A DNA stretch of 64,000 nucleotides from Candidatus Devosia phytovorans (GTDB taxonomy: Bacteria; Pseudomonadota; Alphaproteobacteria; Rhizobiales; Devosiaceae): positions 3,105,001 through 3,169,000 of the forward strand of contig CP119312.1 in NCBI GenBank assembly GCA_029202405.1, written 5' to 3'. The notes under the pieces are model-generated. The model ran no database searches. It saw only the letters and a list, made by a program, of their open reading frames with translations, and was not told the DNA's origin. The translations under genes and the position numbers were made by a program. This document shows, piece by piece, positions 35,139 through 43,574 of the stretch. Each line of letters begins with the position of its first letter. Position 1 is the first letter of the stretch.

Positions 35139-36077
35139 ATGAGCGACGTGACGGCGAAAGCCGCTGCACCCCTGGATGAAGTCATGCTGGCCATGGACGT
35201 GGTCGACACGCTGCGCCACCGGCAGGACCTCGCCGTGCGCGAACTTGGCACTGATGCCAAGGAGCGGCAGCTCATCGACAAGCTGCGCGATATCTATCAC
35301 CAGCAGGGCATCGAGGTTCCCGACCATATCCTCAAGGAAGGCGTGGCGGCGCTGCAGGAGAGCCGCTTCGTCTATGATCCGCCCAAGCCGGGCTTCGGCA
35401 CCACGCTGGCGCGGCTCTATGTCGGACGGAAACGCTGGGGCAAGCCGGTCGGCGCGGCTGCGGCGGCGCTGGTCGTGGTGTTGGTGGGGTATTTCGGCGT
35501 CTACCAGCCCTATCAGCGCGGCCAGGCAGAGGCGGCGCGGATCGAGCTCAGCGAGGGCGTGCCGGCCCAGCTCGATGCGCTCTACCAGACAGTCTTCGAC
35601 GAAACCAAGGTGCAGCGCGCCGTGATGCAGGCCGAGGCACTGCGCACCCGCGGCAAGGCCTATGCGGCCGAAGGCAATGCCGTGGCGGCCGAACGCGCGG
35701 TGACCGATCTGACGGCGCTGCGCGACACCTTGCGCCAGCACTATTCGCTGCGCGTGGTCAGCCGACCCGACGAGCAATCGGGCTTCTGGCGCACGCCGCC
35801 GAACAATGTCGACGCGACCAATTTCTATATCGTCGTCGAGGCGATCGACGCCGATGGCAATGCGCTGGAAATGCCAATTCTCAACGAAGAGAACAATACG
35901 ACGGAAACCGTCAGCACGTGGGGCCTGCGTGTTCCGGAGAGCGTCTATGACAGTATCGCGGCCGACAAGGCCGACGACGGCATCATCCAGGCCAATGAGA
36001 TCGGCCGGAAGTCCGAGGGTTTCCTCGTCGTGGAATATGGCGTGCCGGTTCTCGGCGGCGCCGTAACGCAGTGGTAG
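35139..36077 (+). CDS. DUF6384-like single-pass membrane protein
   Basis: About 312 residues. The N-terminal 100 residues are helical and cytosolic, opening with APLDEVMLAMDVVDTLRHRQ. One membrane helix follows (GAAAAALVVVLVGYFGVY, about 103-121), then a helical stretch and a beta-rich domain (about 205-312) with the text RVVSRPDEQSGFWR and NFYIVVEAID. I recognise the first segment as DUF6384, from memory. No enzyme motif is visible. ATG 35139 has a GGTGAG site; GTG 35127 is an alternative. It lies 26 bases after the TelA-like gene and 4 before the next. Confidence 0.7.
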   Translation: MSDVTAKAAAPLDEVMLAMDVVDTLRHRQDLAVRELGTDAKERQLIDKLRDIYHQQGIEVPDHILKEGVAALQESRFVYDPPKPGFGTTLARLYVGRKRWGKPVGAAAAALVVVLVGYFGVYQPYQRGQAEAARIELSEGVPAQLDALYQTVFDETKVQRAVMQAEALRTRGKAYAAEGNAVAAERAVTDLTALRDTLRQHYSLRVVSRPDEQSGFWRTPPNNVDATNFYIVVEAIDADGNALEMPILNEENNTTETVSTWGLRVPESVYDSIAADKADDGIIQANEIGRKSEGFLVVEYGVPVLGGAVTQW

Positions 36078-36081
36078 GCAG

Positions 36082-37653
36082 ATGAGCATTCGCGGACCCG
36101 AAGCGCTGGCGAGCCTGGACGAGGCGATGCGTGACATCCGTCGCGAGGAAGAGGACATTTCCAAGCGCCTGGCGCGTTCGGCCGAAAAGCTGGGCAAGAT
36201 TCGCGAGACGGAAGCCGAGTTGTTCCGCCAGTTGGCGCAGTTGAGGCTCGACCCTGCGGTACAGGGCGAGCTCGACGGGCGCATTTCGACGGCCGAGGCC
36301 AAGGCGCGCGACATGCTCAAGGCCCACACCAAGGACCTGAGCAAGGCGGAAAAGGATGTCGGTGACATCGACGCAGCGCTGGTGGGACTGACCAGCGATC
36401 GCACCGAAGCGCTCAAGGCATTCGAAGGGCATCAGAGCCAGCTCAAGGCGCTGGCGACCAGGCTGGGGCCATCAATCGCGCGTGATCCCGAATTTGTCGG
36501 CAAGCGGCAGGCCGCGAGCGAATTGGCGGAAGTGGCGGCGCAGTCGATGCGCAAGACCGAGCAGGCAGAAGCGGACCGCGAGCAGAAGGGCAAGCCCTAT
36601 CGCGACGATGTGCTGTTCATGTACCTGTGGGAGGCCGGCTATGGCACCGCCAGCTATCGCGCCAACAACCTGATCCGCTTCTTCGACAGCAAGGTGGCGG
36701 ACCTTGTCGGCTTTGCCAAGGCGCGGCCCAATTTTGCCATGCTCAACGAGATTCCGCTGCGGCTGCGCGAGCATGCCGAGCGGCAGTTCGAGAATGCGCG
36801 GAAGGCCGAGGACGAGGTCGACGCGCTCGAAACGCGGGCCATCGATACGGCTGGCGGCAAGCCCATGCGCGAGGCAATGGAAACGACGCAGCAGCGCATC
36901 GATGCACTGGACAGTGAGATTGTCGCCACCGAAGACCGGCGCGACGAGGCATCCAAGGCGCTGGGGCAATTGTCGCAGGGCGGCAATCCGGCGTTTCAGG
37001 ATGCGCTGGGCGAGTTGGCGACGGCACTTGGCCGCGAGGATATCCAGACGCTGCTGGCCGAGGCTCGCCGGACGCGGACGGGGCAGGACGATACGATCGT
37101 CGCCCAGATCGACGAAGCGAGGGCCCGGTCCAAGGAAGAAACCAGCGAGACGCGCGAGCTCAACGAGCGGCTCAAGACGCTCGCCGCGCGGCGGCGGGAG
37201 CTGGAAGACATCCAGTGGGAATTCAAGAAGCAGCGGTTCGATGATCCGCGCTCGACATTCCGCGACGACAAGCTGGTGGGCGATGTGCTCAACGACTTCC
37301 TGCGCGGGGGGATTTCGGCGGCGAGCTATTGGGACCAGTGGCGGCGCAGCCAGAACTGGAGCGCCGGCACCTCGGACTGGGGTGGTGGCGTAGGCCTGCC
37401 CAACAATGGCCGGCGGCGCAGCAATTCACCCTGGCCAGAAGGCGGCGGCAGCACGATGAACTGGCCGGATTCGAGCTTTGGCGGCGGCGGCAGTGGCGGC
37501 AAATCCAAGCCGCGTTCGGGCGGCTTTGGTGGCGGCTGGGGCGGCGGCTCGAGCGGCGGCTTTTCGCGGCCGCGCACGGGGTCGTCCGGCACGCGTCGCA
37601 GCGGTGGCACCGGCGGCGGCGGTGGCGGCTTCAAGACCGGTGGTGGTTTCTGA
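36082..37653 (+). CDS. coiled-coil protein with glycine-rich tail, unknown function
   Basis: 523 residues, no signal peptide and no membrane helix. Residues 1-400 are dominated by charged coiled coils with a globular-looking insert near 175-230 (FMYLWEAGYGTASYRANNLIRFF, split as FMYLWEAGYGTASY and RANNLIRFF). A conserved-looking FLRGGISAASYWDQWRRSQNW lies near 409-428. The last 90 residues are Gly/Ser/Arg-rich and end in GGGFKTGGGF. Such tails often mediate self-association or surface display, but that is inference. It is the third gene of the TelA-like operon and starts four bases after the second. Confidence 0.7.
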   Translation: MSIRGPEALASLDEAMRDIRREEEDISKRLARSAEKLGKIRETEAELFRQLAQLRLDPAVQGELDGRISTAEAKARDMLKAHTKDLSKAEKDVGDIDAALVGLTSDRTEALKAFEGHQSQLKALATRLGPSIARDPEFVGKRQAASELAEVAAQSMRKTEQAEADREQKGKPYRDDVLFMYLWEAGYGTASYRANNLIRFFDSKVADLVGFAKARPNFAMLNEIPLRLREHAERQFENARKAEDEVDALETRAIDTAGGKPMREAMETTQQRIDALDSEIVATEDRRDEASKALGQLSQGGNPAFQDALGELATALGREDIQTLLAEARRTRTGQDDTIVAQIDEARARSKEETSETRELNERLKTLAARRRELEDIQWEFKKQRFDDPRSTFRDDKLVGDVLNDFLRGGISAASYWDQWRRSQNWSAGTSDWGGGVGLPNNGRRRSNSPWPEGGGSTMNWPDSSFGGGGSGGKSKPRSGGFGGGWGGGSSGGFSRPRTGSSGTRRSGGTGGGGGGFKTGGGF

Positions 37654-37671
37654 TTTTGCACCCTACTCGAT

Positions 37672-37794
37672 GTCATCCCGGCCTTGAGCCGGGATCCATC
37701 TTGAGATGTGTGAGCTGGTGCAAGGTGGTTCGGATGAGCGACCTCGCGGACGCGGCATGAACTCGGGATGGGCCCCGGCTCAAGGCCGGGGTGA
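37672..37794. repeat. REP-like pair of palindromes
   Basis: Two short palindromes in inverted orientation. The first (CCCGGC-CTTGA-GCCGGG, inside 37672-37699) and the second (CCCCGGCTCAAGGCCGGGG, inside 37767-37794) are near reverse complements of each other, bounded by GTCAT and GTGAC. Such GC-rich pairs resemble REP/BIME elements of other bacteria. Lying just after the three-gene operon, it may also end or stabilise its transcript. Confidence 0.6.
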
Positions 37795-37829
37795 CACCGT
37801 GGGTGTGGCTCATTCGGCGCAAGCCAGCC

Positions 37830-38579
37830 TCAAGCCGGGTTGATGAAGCCGAAGACGGCCTTGGCATTGCCGGTCTGTTCGGCGAAGCGCTGGCGGTGGA
37901 CGCGCTGCACCAGCACCTCACCATTCTCGGGCTCGCCGGCCAGCAGTTGCATGGTCTCGGTCAGGTATTCGGCCAGCGGCATGGCATTGGGGTCATTGGC
38001 CTGATGCTCGCCCTGCAGGTAGGTCTGCACATAGGGCGGGGCAATTTCGAGCACTTCAATCGCGATGTTGCGTAGCTGATGGCGCAGCGACTGCGTCCAG
38101 GAGTGGATGGCGGCCTTAGTGGCGCTATAGGTCGGGGTTTCCGCCTTGGGCACGAAGGCGAGACCCGACGAGACGGTGAGGACGGTCGCCTTGGGCTGGG
38201 CCTGAAGGTGCGGCAGGAGGGCTGCGGTCAGACGGATCGGCCCAAGCAGGTTGGTGGCGATGGTGTCCTCGGCGGTTGGCAGGAAGGTGCCGGCCAGGAC
38301 GTCCTCATTGACCATGATGCCGGCGTTGTGGATCACGGCATCGAGCGCCGGATAGCCAGCGATGACCTTGGCCGCGAGATCGAGAATGCTGGCCGGATCG
38401 GTCATGTCGACGGTGAAAGCGGCCATGCCAGGATTGGCAGCAACCACTTCGTCGAGCGCGGACTGGCGGCGGCCAGAGATGATGACCTGATTGCCCTGGG
38501 CGTGGAAGGCTTCGGCGAGGCCGCGGCCGATGCCGGAGCCGCCGCCAGTGATGAGGATGGTATTGCCTGTCGTCTGCAT
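37830..38579 (-). CDS. SDR-family oxidoreductase (DltE-like)
   Basis: About 249 residues of the classical short-chain dehydrogenase family. It has the cofactor motif TGGGSGIGRGLAEA, the structural HNAGIMV, and the catalytic Ser (TVSSGLAF) and YSATK. Its closest known layout is the DltE/YbbO-like group. The substrate is unknown. AGGAG precedes ATG 38579. It is divergent from an HxlR-type regulator across a 100-base gap with a palindrome, so it is probably the regulator's target. Confidence 0.88.
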   Translation of the reverse strand: MQTTGNTILITGGGSGIGRGLAEAFHAQGNQVIISGRRQSALDEVVAANPGMAAFTVDMTDPASILDLAAKVIAGYPALDAVIHNAGIMVNEDVLAGTFLPTAEDTIATNLLGPIRLTAALLPHLQAQPKATVLTVSSGLAFVPKAETPTYSATKAAIHSWTQSLRHQLRNIAIEVLEIAPPYVQTYLQGEHQANDPNAMPLAEYLTETMQLLAGEPENGEVLVQRVHRQRFAEQTGNAKAVFGFINPA

Positions 38580-38601
38580 GAAAATCTCCTGCGTCTTGTA
38601 T

Positions 38602-38655
38602 GGGCAAGACATATGCCCTACACTCTCCAGATGAAAGTAGGCGCTCCATGGAGCG
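38602..38655. promoter_or_regulatory. operator-like palindromes between the SDR and HxlR genes
   Basis: A perfect 14-bp palindrome CGCTCCATGGAGCG lies at 38642-38655, and a shorter inverted repeat GGGCA-N7-TGCCC at 38602-38618. The first is close to the regulator's start, the second close to the SDR start, as expected for a divergently acting HxlR protein. Confidence 0.45.
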
Positions 38656-38679
38656 ATACATACCCAACGGAGAGTGTCA

Positions 38680-39096
38680 GTGAATTCGGTCGTTTCCGCG
38701 CCAAAGATTTTTGAATGGGACGACAAGCATGGTCCGCGACCAGTGGACCCGGTGCTTGATGTGCTGGTGCGCGATATCATCGGCAAGGTGGCGGACAAGT
38801 GGACCATGCTGATCCTCGAGGCGCTGACGGATCACGGCACGCTGCGGTTCAGCGATGTGGGACGCAAGGTCGGCGATATCAGCCAGAAGATGCTGACCAA
38901 GACACTGCGACAGATGGAAGAGGACGGGCTGGTGCAGCGCGTGGTGCATCCCGTCATCCCGCCGCATGTCGACTATAGCCTGACCGAGATTGGCAAAACG
39001 CTGGGCGCGGCCTTTTGCGATGTCTGGCTATGGGCGGAAAAATACCACAGCCAGATCGAGGCAAGCCGCAAGGCGTTTGCGGCAAAGAAAAATTAG
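38680..39096 (+). CDS. HxlR-family transcriptional regulator
   Basis: About 138 residues with the HxlR winged helix (IIGKVADKWTMLILEAL, RFSDVGRKVGDISQKMLTKTLRQMEEDGLV in two adjoining helices, and VDYSLTEIGKTL as the wing). These regulators often respond to electrophiles or aldehydes and control a neighbouring detoxifying enzyme. GTG 38680 is chosen because the GGAGA site is six bases away; GTG 38674 touches it. It converges on the VOC gene with a four-base overlap. Confidence 0.88.
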   Translation: MNSVVSAPKIFEWDDKHGPRPVDPVLDVLVRDIIGKVADKWTMLILEALTDHGTLRFSDVGRKVGDISQKMLTKTLRQMEEDGLVQRVVHPVIPPHVDYSLTEIGKTLGAAFCDVWLWAEKYHSQIEASRKAFAAKKN

Positions 39097-39491
39097 TTTG
39101 CGGCAGGCTGGGCCATCAGTTCCCAGACATTGCCTTCGCTGTCTTCGAAATAGGCCGAATAGCCCCATTCGGACTGGGTGCCGTCGGTAATGATGGCGCC
39201 GCCGAGCGCGACGACCTTGTGCAGGATATCATCGACATCGGCGGGACTGGTGGCTTGGTGGCTCAGCACGAAACCAGGCGTACCGGCGATCACGACTTCC
39301 TTGTTGGCAGTCTGGGCGATCTGTTCACGCGGGAAGAGCACGAAGGAAAAGTCATTAGGGAAGAAGAAGGCGACGTGGTCCTCTCCGGCCGCGATCTGTT
39401 CGTCCTCGATGTCGAACAGGTTGCGATAGAAGGTGAAGGCCCGTTCCAGATCGTCGACGCCGATGGTGATGATTGAAATGGACGGCTTCAT
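39093..39491 (-). CDS. VOC-family protein (glyoxalase/bleomycin-resistance fold)
   Basis: 132 residues with two VOC half-repeats: ISIITIGVDDLERAFTFYRNLF at the start and ATSPADVDDILHKVVALGG after the middle, ending in FEDSEGNVWELM. Metal-ligand residues are not as clear as in the glyoxalase-like gene at 19 kb, so an enzymatic role is open. AAGGAG precedes the start, with TTATAA near the -10 position. Confidence 0.8.
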   Translation of the reverse strand: MKPSISIITIGVDDLERAFTFYRNLFDIEDEQIAAGEDHVAFFFPNDFSFVLFPREQIAQTANKEVVIAGTPGFVLSHQATSPADVDDILHKVVALGGAIITDGTQSEWGYSAYFEDSEGNVWELMAQPAAN

Positions 39492-39560
39492 GGGTGGGCT
39501 CCTTATAATGGGCGCACCCTAGACAGGTCGCAGGCGTAGGTCACCCCCATGAAGAAAGAG

Positions 39561-39677
39561 TACCCCCACCTAACCTCCCCCTGAAAAGGGGGAGGGATTC
39601 GGCCAGTGGTTGAGGCAATACCTCGTCAAGAACTCGATCAGTCCCTCCCCCTATGAGGGGGAGGTTAGGAGGGGGTA
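39561..39677. repeat. 117-bp MITE-like element with 22-bp terminal inverted repeats
   Basis: The left arm 39561-39582 and right arm 39656-39677 are inverted copies with one mismatch. Each arm starts or ends a small hairpin (9-bp stem; loops GAAA and ATG), so the whole unit is two hairpins joined by about 48 bases. The same left arm, loop and hairpin recur at 48318. No gene inside and no clear target duplication. Confidence 0.65.
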
Positions 39678-39703
39678 TCCGCTTTCAAGCAAACGGCAAT
39701 CCT

Positions 39704-40462
39704 TCACCCGTAATAGACCGAAATCAGCTGGCCGCCGATTTCGTGGACCTTGATGTCCATTTCGTAGATTTCGCCCAGCACCTTGGGGTCGACCAGCTCG
39801 CGCACCGTGCCCTTGGCGGCGACCTTGCCGTCTTTCATGGCGACGATGTAGTCGGAATACCAGGAGGCAAAGTTGATGTCGTGCAGGACCAGCACAACGG
39901 TCTTGCCCAGCTCGTTGGCGGCGCGGCGCAACAGCTTCATCATGCCCATGGCATGTTTCATGTCGAGATTGTTGAGCGGCTCGTCGAGCAGGACATAGTC
40001 GGTGTCCTGGCAGAGCACCATGGCAACGAAGGCGCGCTGGCGCTGGCCACCGGAGAGCTCGTCGAGGAAACGCTCGGCCAGCTCAGTGAGATTGAGGTAG
40101 CCGATGGCCTGGTCAATGTGGGTCTTGTCTTCGACGGTCAGCCGGCCTTTGGAATAGGGATAGCGGCCGAAGCTGACAAGGTCGCGCACGGTGAGGCGCG
40201 CGGTCATGTGATTGTCCTGGCGCAGGATGGAGAGGCGCTTGGCCAGCACGTCGCTGGGTGCCCTGGTGACGTCGAGGCCATCGATCGTCACTGTGCCCCT
40301 ATCCATGGACATGAGGCGGCTGACCATGGAGAGGAAGGTCGACTTGCCGGCGCCATTGGGGCCGATGATGGAGGTGATGCCGCCCGCCGGGAGGGTGACG
40401 GAGACGCCATCGACCACACAGGAGGAGCCATAATTCTTGGTGACGCCATCGGCGATGATCAT
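39704..40462 (-). CDS. iron-siderophore ABC transporter ATP-binding protein
   Basis: About 252 residues, FecE/FepC type. It has the Walker A motif GPNGAGKST, signature LSGGQRQRAF, Walker B DYVLLDEPLNNLD and switch LVLHDINFA. It powers ferric-siderophore import. It is the last gene of the operon and overlaps the second permease stop by four bases. The FatE/CeuD-like subgroup is suggested by the order of genes, not proven. Confidence 0.92.
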   Translation of the reverse strand: MIIADGVTKNYGSSCVVDGVSVTLPAGGITSIIGPNGAGKSTFLSMVSRLMSMDRGTVTIDGLDVTRAPSDVLAKRLSILRQDNHMTARLTVRDLVSFGRYPYSKGRLTVEDKTHIDQAIGYLNLTELAERFLDELSGGQRQRAFVAMVLCQDTDYVLLDEPLNNLDMKHAMGMMKLLRRAANELGKTVVLVLHDINFASWYSDYIVAMKDGKVAAKGTVRELVDPKVLGEIYEMDIKVHEIGGQLISVYYG

Positions 40463-41469
40463 CGCGCGGCCCTCCGCAGAACGAGAATGATGAAGACGAT
40501 GCCGCCGAGGAATTCGATGATGATCGAGAGGGCGGTATCGAAGGCGAAGATACGCTCGAGGACGGTCTGGCCACCAACGAGGCAGGTGATGGCGAGGAGC
40601 ACGGCGGCGGGCAGGACATAGCGGTGACGGCTGGTGCCGACTAGCGAATGGGCCAGGCTGGCGACAAGCAGGCCGAAGAAGGTGATGGGACCGACCAGCG
40701 CCGTCGAGACGGCGACGAGGACGGAGACCAGCATCAGGATGATGACCACTGTGCGCTTGTAGTCGACGCCAAGGTTTATGGCCTGGGCGCGCCCGAGCGA
40801 GAGCACGTCATAGGTATGGCCGAGGCGCCAGGCGACGAGGCTGACGACGCCGACAATGATCGAGGAGACCAGCAGCAGCGAAGTGTCGACCGTGGCGAAG
40901 CTGGCAAAGAACGTGTCCTGCAGCACGCTGAAGGCATTGGGATCGAGCATGCGCTGCATGAACTGGCTGAGGCTGCGGAACAGGATGCCGAAGACGATGC
41001 CGACGAGGACAAGCAGGTGAAGGCTGCGGTCTTCGCCGACGAAGAGCCAGCGGAACAGCAGGCCCGAGAAGGCCACCATGACCAAGACCTCGACGCCGAA
41101 CTGCATGTTGACATCGAGCGTGCCCAGGGCGCCGACACCGAGGAAGAAGACGATGGAAGTCTGGATCAGCACATAGAGCGCATCGAAGCCCATGATGGAG
41201 GGGGTGAGGATGCGGTTGTTGGTGACGGTCTGGAACAGCACGGTGGAGACGGCGACCGAATAGGCGACCAGCGCGAGGGCCAGCAGCTTGCGGCCACGGA
41301 AGGGGATAATGAAGCTCCAGCTGCCCTTGGCGCCCAGCGTCATGAAGCAGACCACCGAGATCAGCGCGAGCAGGGCCAGGATGGTCAACGCGAGGACCGG
41401 GCGCGACAGGCCGGCGATCTTGCGGATGGATGGCGCCGGCACCAAGGCGACTGCGGGATCAGGCTGCAT
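40459..41469 (-). CDS. iron-siderophore ABC permease (second, FecCD family)
   Basis: About 336 residues with nine to ten membrane helices. FecCD family marks include GFDALYVLIQT, SLGRAQAINLGVDYKR (cytosolic coupling helix) and VGPITFFGLLVASLAHSLVGTSRHR near the C-terminus (two adjoining parts). Its start lies 11 bases inside the end of the first permease gene, indicating coupled translation. Confidence 0.9.
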   Translation of the reverse strand: MQPDPAVALVPAPSIRKIAGLSRPVLALTILALLALISVVCFMTLGAKGSWSFIIPFRGRKLLALALVAYSVAVSTVLFQTVTNNRILTPSIMGFDALYVLIQTSIVFFLGVGALGTLDVNMQFGVEVLVMVAFSGLLFRWLFVGEDRSLHLLVLVGIVFGILFRSLSQFMQRMLDPNAFSVLQDTFFASFATVDTSLLLVSSIIVGVVSLVAWRLGHTYDVLSLGRAQAINLGVDYKRTVVIILMLVSVLVAVSTALVGPITFFGLLVASLAHSLVGTSRHRYVLPAAVLLAITCLVGGQTVLERIFAFDTALSIIIEFLGGIVFIILVLRRAAR

Positions 41470-42421
41470 GGCGGCGCGTCCTCAGCAGGAGATAGAGGAA
41501 GATCATGCTGCCGATGACGCCGACCACGACGGAAATCGGGATTTCATAGGGTGCGCGCACAACGCGGCCGAGGATGTCGCAGGCGAGCACGAAGCCGGCC
41601 CCCATGACGGCGACCCAGGGCACGGTGCGGCGCATGTTGTCGCCGACCATGAGGCTCACGAGATTGGGCACGATGAGGCCCAGGAAGGGGATGGAGCCAG
41701 CGGTGACCAGGACCACGGCGCTGACCAGCGAGACGATGACGAGGCCCATGACCATGACGCGTTGGTAGTTGAGGCCGAGGTTGGTGGTGAAATCCTTGCC
41801 CATGCCAGCGACGGTGAAGCGGTCGGCGGCAATATAGGCAAGCACGCCGCAGCCGAGGCCAATCCAGAGCAGTTCATAGCGGCCGCGCAGGATGCCGGAG
41901 AAGTCGCCCATGTTCCAGGCGAGCAGGGTGGCGAGCAGCTCCATGCGATAGGCAAAGAAGGTGGTGACGGCGCCGATGATGCCGCCGAGCATGATGCCGA
42001 CGAGGGGCACCAGCATGACATCGCGCAGCGGCACGGCGCGCAGGATGCGGAGGAACAGGGCGGTGCCGGCCAGGGCAAAACCGGCGGCGATGAGCATCTT
42101 GCCCATCAGCGGCCAGCCGGGCACGAAAATGGTGGCGACGAGGAAGCCGAGGCTGGCGGATTCGGTGGTGCCGGCGGTCGAAGGTTCGACGAAGCGATTG
42201 CGCACCACCACCTGCATGACGAGGCCGGCAATGGCCATGGACGAGCCGGCGAGGATGATGGCGAGGGTGCGTGGGATGCGGCTGATCAGCAGCACCTGCA
42301 TGGGGCGGTCTTCGGCGCTGGTCGAGAGCAGCGCCCCGAGCGACACATCGCTGACGCCAACGAACAGGCTGGCGATCGCCAGGATGATCGTCAGCACTAT
42401 GGCTCCTGCAAGCAGCCGCAC
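41459..42421 (-). CDS. iron-siderophore ABC permease (first, FecCD family)
   Basis: About 320 residues, nine to ten helices, with the family segments RIPRTLAIILAGSSMAIAG (near residue 45), ESASLGFLVA, and SIPFLGLIVPNLVSLMVGD. The start is GTG 42421 with a long GGAGGTGAG site. A hairpin and short T run between this gene and the binding-protein gene would lower its expression relative to that gene. Confidence 0.9.
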   Translation of the reverse strand: MRLLAGAIVLTIILAIASLFVGVSDVSLGALLSTSAEDRPMQVLLISRIPRTLAIILAGSSMAIAGLVMQVVVRNRFVEPSTAGTTESASLGFLVATIFVPGWPLMGKMLIAAGFALAGTALFLRILRAVPLRDVMLVPLVGIMLGGIIGAVTTFFAYRMELLATLLAWNMGDFSGILRGRYELLWIGLGCGVLAYIAADRFTVAGMGKDFTTNLGLNYQRVMVMGLVIVSLVSAVVLVTAGSIPFLGLIVPNLVSLMVGDNMRRTVPWVAVMGAGFVLACDILGRVVRAPYEIPISVVVGVIGSMIFLYLLLRTRRHAA

Positions 42422-42444
42422 GGGCTCACCTCCGCATTAAAGTC

Positions 42445-42475
42445 AAAAGGCCCGGCGATGATGGATCGCCGGGCC
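42445..42475 (-). terminator. internal terminator/attenuator between binding-protein and permease genes
   Basis: An 11-bp perfect stem (42449-42459 with 42465-42475), five-base loop, followed on the minus strand by TTTTGACTTT. The partial T run suggests incomplete termination, giving more binding protein than permease. Confidence 0.7.
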
Positions 42476-42497
42476 GGGAGTTCTGTTCCAGGAGAGA

Positions 42498-43415
42498 TCA
42501 GGCGTTGAGGCCGGCCAGAACCTGGTCGAGCAGCAGCATCAGGCCCGAGTAGCCATGCATGGTGATATAGGCAGGCTGGGCATCGAGATAGACGATGTGG
42601 CCTTCCTTGGCAGCGGTGGTCTGGTTGACCAGCTCGTTGTCCAGCAGCGCGGCAGCGGCTTCATTGCCACCGGCGCCGACGCCGGCATCGCGGTCGACGA
42701 CGAAGAGCCATTCTGGATTGGCTTCAAGGATGAATTCGAAGGAAACGGTGTCACCACCGTGATCGCCGTCTTCGACATTGTCCATGGCGGACGGGATGCC
42801 GATTTCATTGTGGATCCAGGAGACGCGGCTTTCCGGGCCATAGACGCCGACATTGCCGGCATTGGTCACGAGCACCAGGGCCGAACCCTTGCCTTCGGCC
42901 GCGGCTTTGACTTCGGCGACCTTGGCATCGAGGTTGGCGATCAGCTCAGCGGCTTCAGCCTGCTTGCCGAAGATCTCGCCGTACTGGGTCAGCTTTTCTT
43001 CAACGCCGGCGATCAGGGCCGCATTGTCGACCGACATGTCGAGGGTCGGCAGGATTTCCGAAGCGGTGGGGTAAGCGGTGCGCGAGCGCGAGGCGACGAT
43101 ATAGAGATCGGCTTCTGCGGCAGCGATACCTTCGAAGTCGGGCTCCTGAAGCGAGCCAATCTTGAGGGCGTCGGCGGCGACGTCGTCGGCGAGATAGGCG
43201 GGAGCATTGGAGCCGGGCACGCCGGCAACCGGAACGCCGAGCGCGGTCAGGTTGTCGAAAGCGGCCCAATCGGACACCAGAACCTTGGACGGAACGCCGG
43301 TGATCGTGGTTTCACCCTGATCATGCGTGATGACGGTTTCCTGCGCCATGGCGAGGCTCGTCATGCTGAGGGCACCGGCAAATGCGGCCGCGAGGATGGT
43401 GGAGGTGTGCTTCAT
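42498..43415 (-). CDS. iron-siderophore ABC substrate-binding protein
   Basis: About 305 residues, class III binding protein (FhuD/CeuE/FatB type). A signal peptide ends at SLAMA-QETVI. It has a long linking helix near residues 130-175, and SWIHNEIGIPSAMDNV and DRDAGVGAGGNEA segments typical of the FatB/CeuE group. No lipobox is seen, so it is a soluble periplasmic protein. It is the first gene of the import operon; a TGA-N9-TCA site lies about 100 bases upstream. Confidence 0.9.
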   Translation of the reverse strand: MKHTSTILAAAFAGALSMTSLAMAQETVITHDQGETTITGVPSKVLVSDWAAFDNLTALGVPVAGVPGSNAPAYLADDVAADALKIGSLQEPDFEGIAAAEADLYIVASRSRTAYPTASEILPTLDMSVDNAALIAGVEEKLTQYGEIFGKQAEAAELIANLDAKVAEVKAAAEGKGSALVLVTNAGNVGVYGPESRVSWIHNEIGIPSAMDNVEDGDHGGDTVSFEFILEANPEWLFVVDRDAGVGAGGNEAAAALLDNELVNQTTAAKEGHIVYLDAQPAYITMHGYSGLMLLLDQVLAGLNA

Positions 43416-43514
43416 GAGGCTTCCAATCCAGAGTGATGAAAGGGAGCGTGATCAAAGCTGATGACGCTTGTCTGGTTTGGTAGCGGGGTGACCTGGGTGA
43501 GTCAAAAGATAAGT

Positions 43515-43529
43515 TGACGCAGTCGATCA
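43515..43529. promoter_or_regulatory. possible iron-responsive (RirA-type) operator
   Basis: TGA-CGCAGTCGA-TCA matches the TGA-N9-TCA core reported for rhizobial iron-responsive operators. It lies between the Sco gene terminator and the binding-protein gene. Only six bases are fixed, so chance is possible. Confidence 0.3.
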
Positions 43530-43532
43530 GAT

Positions 43533-43567
43533 TAAAAGTGCCCGATCCGGATTTAATCGGACCGGGC
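43533..43567 (-). terminator. terminator after the Sco gene
   Basis: Outer stem GCCCG (43540-43544) / CGGGC (43563-43567) continuing through a wobble pair into TCCG/CGGA, then TTTTAAT on the minus strand. Confidence 0.6.
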
Positions 43568-43574
43568 ATGCATC

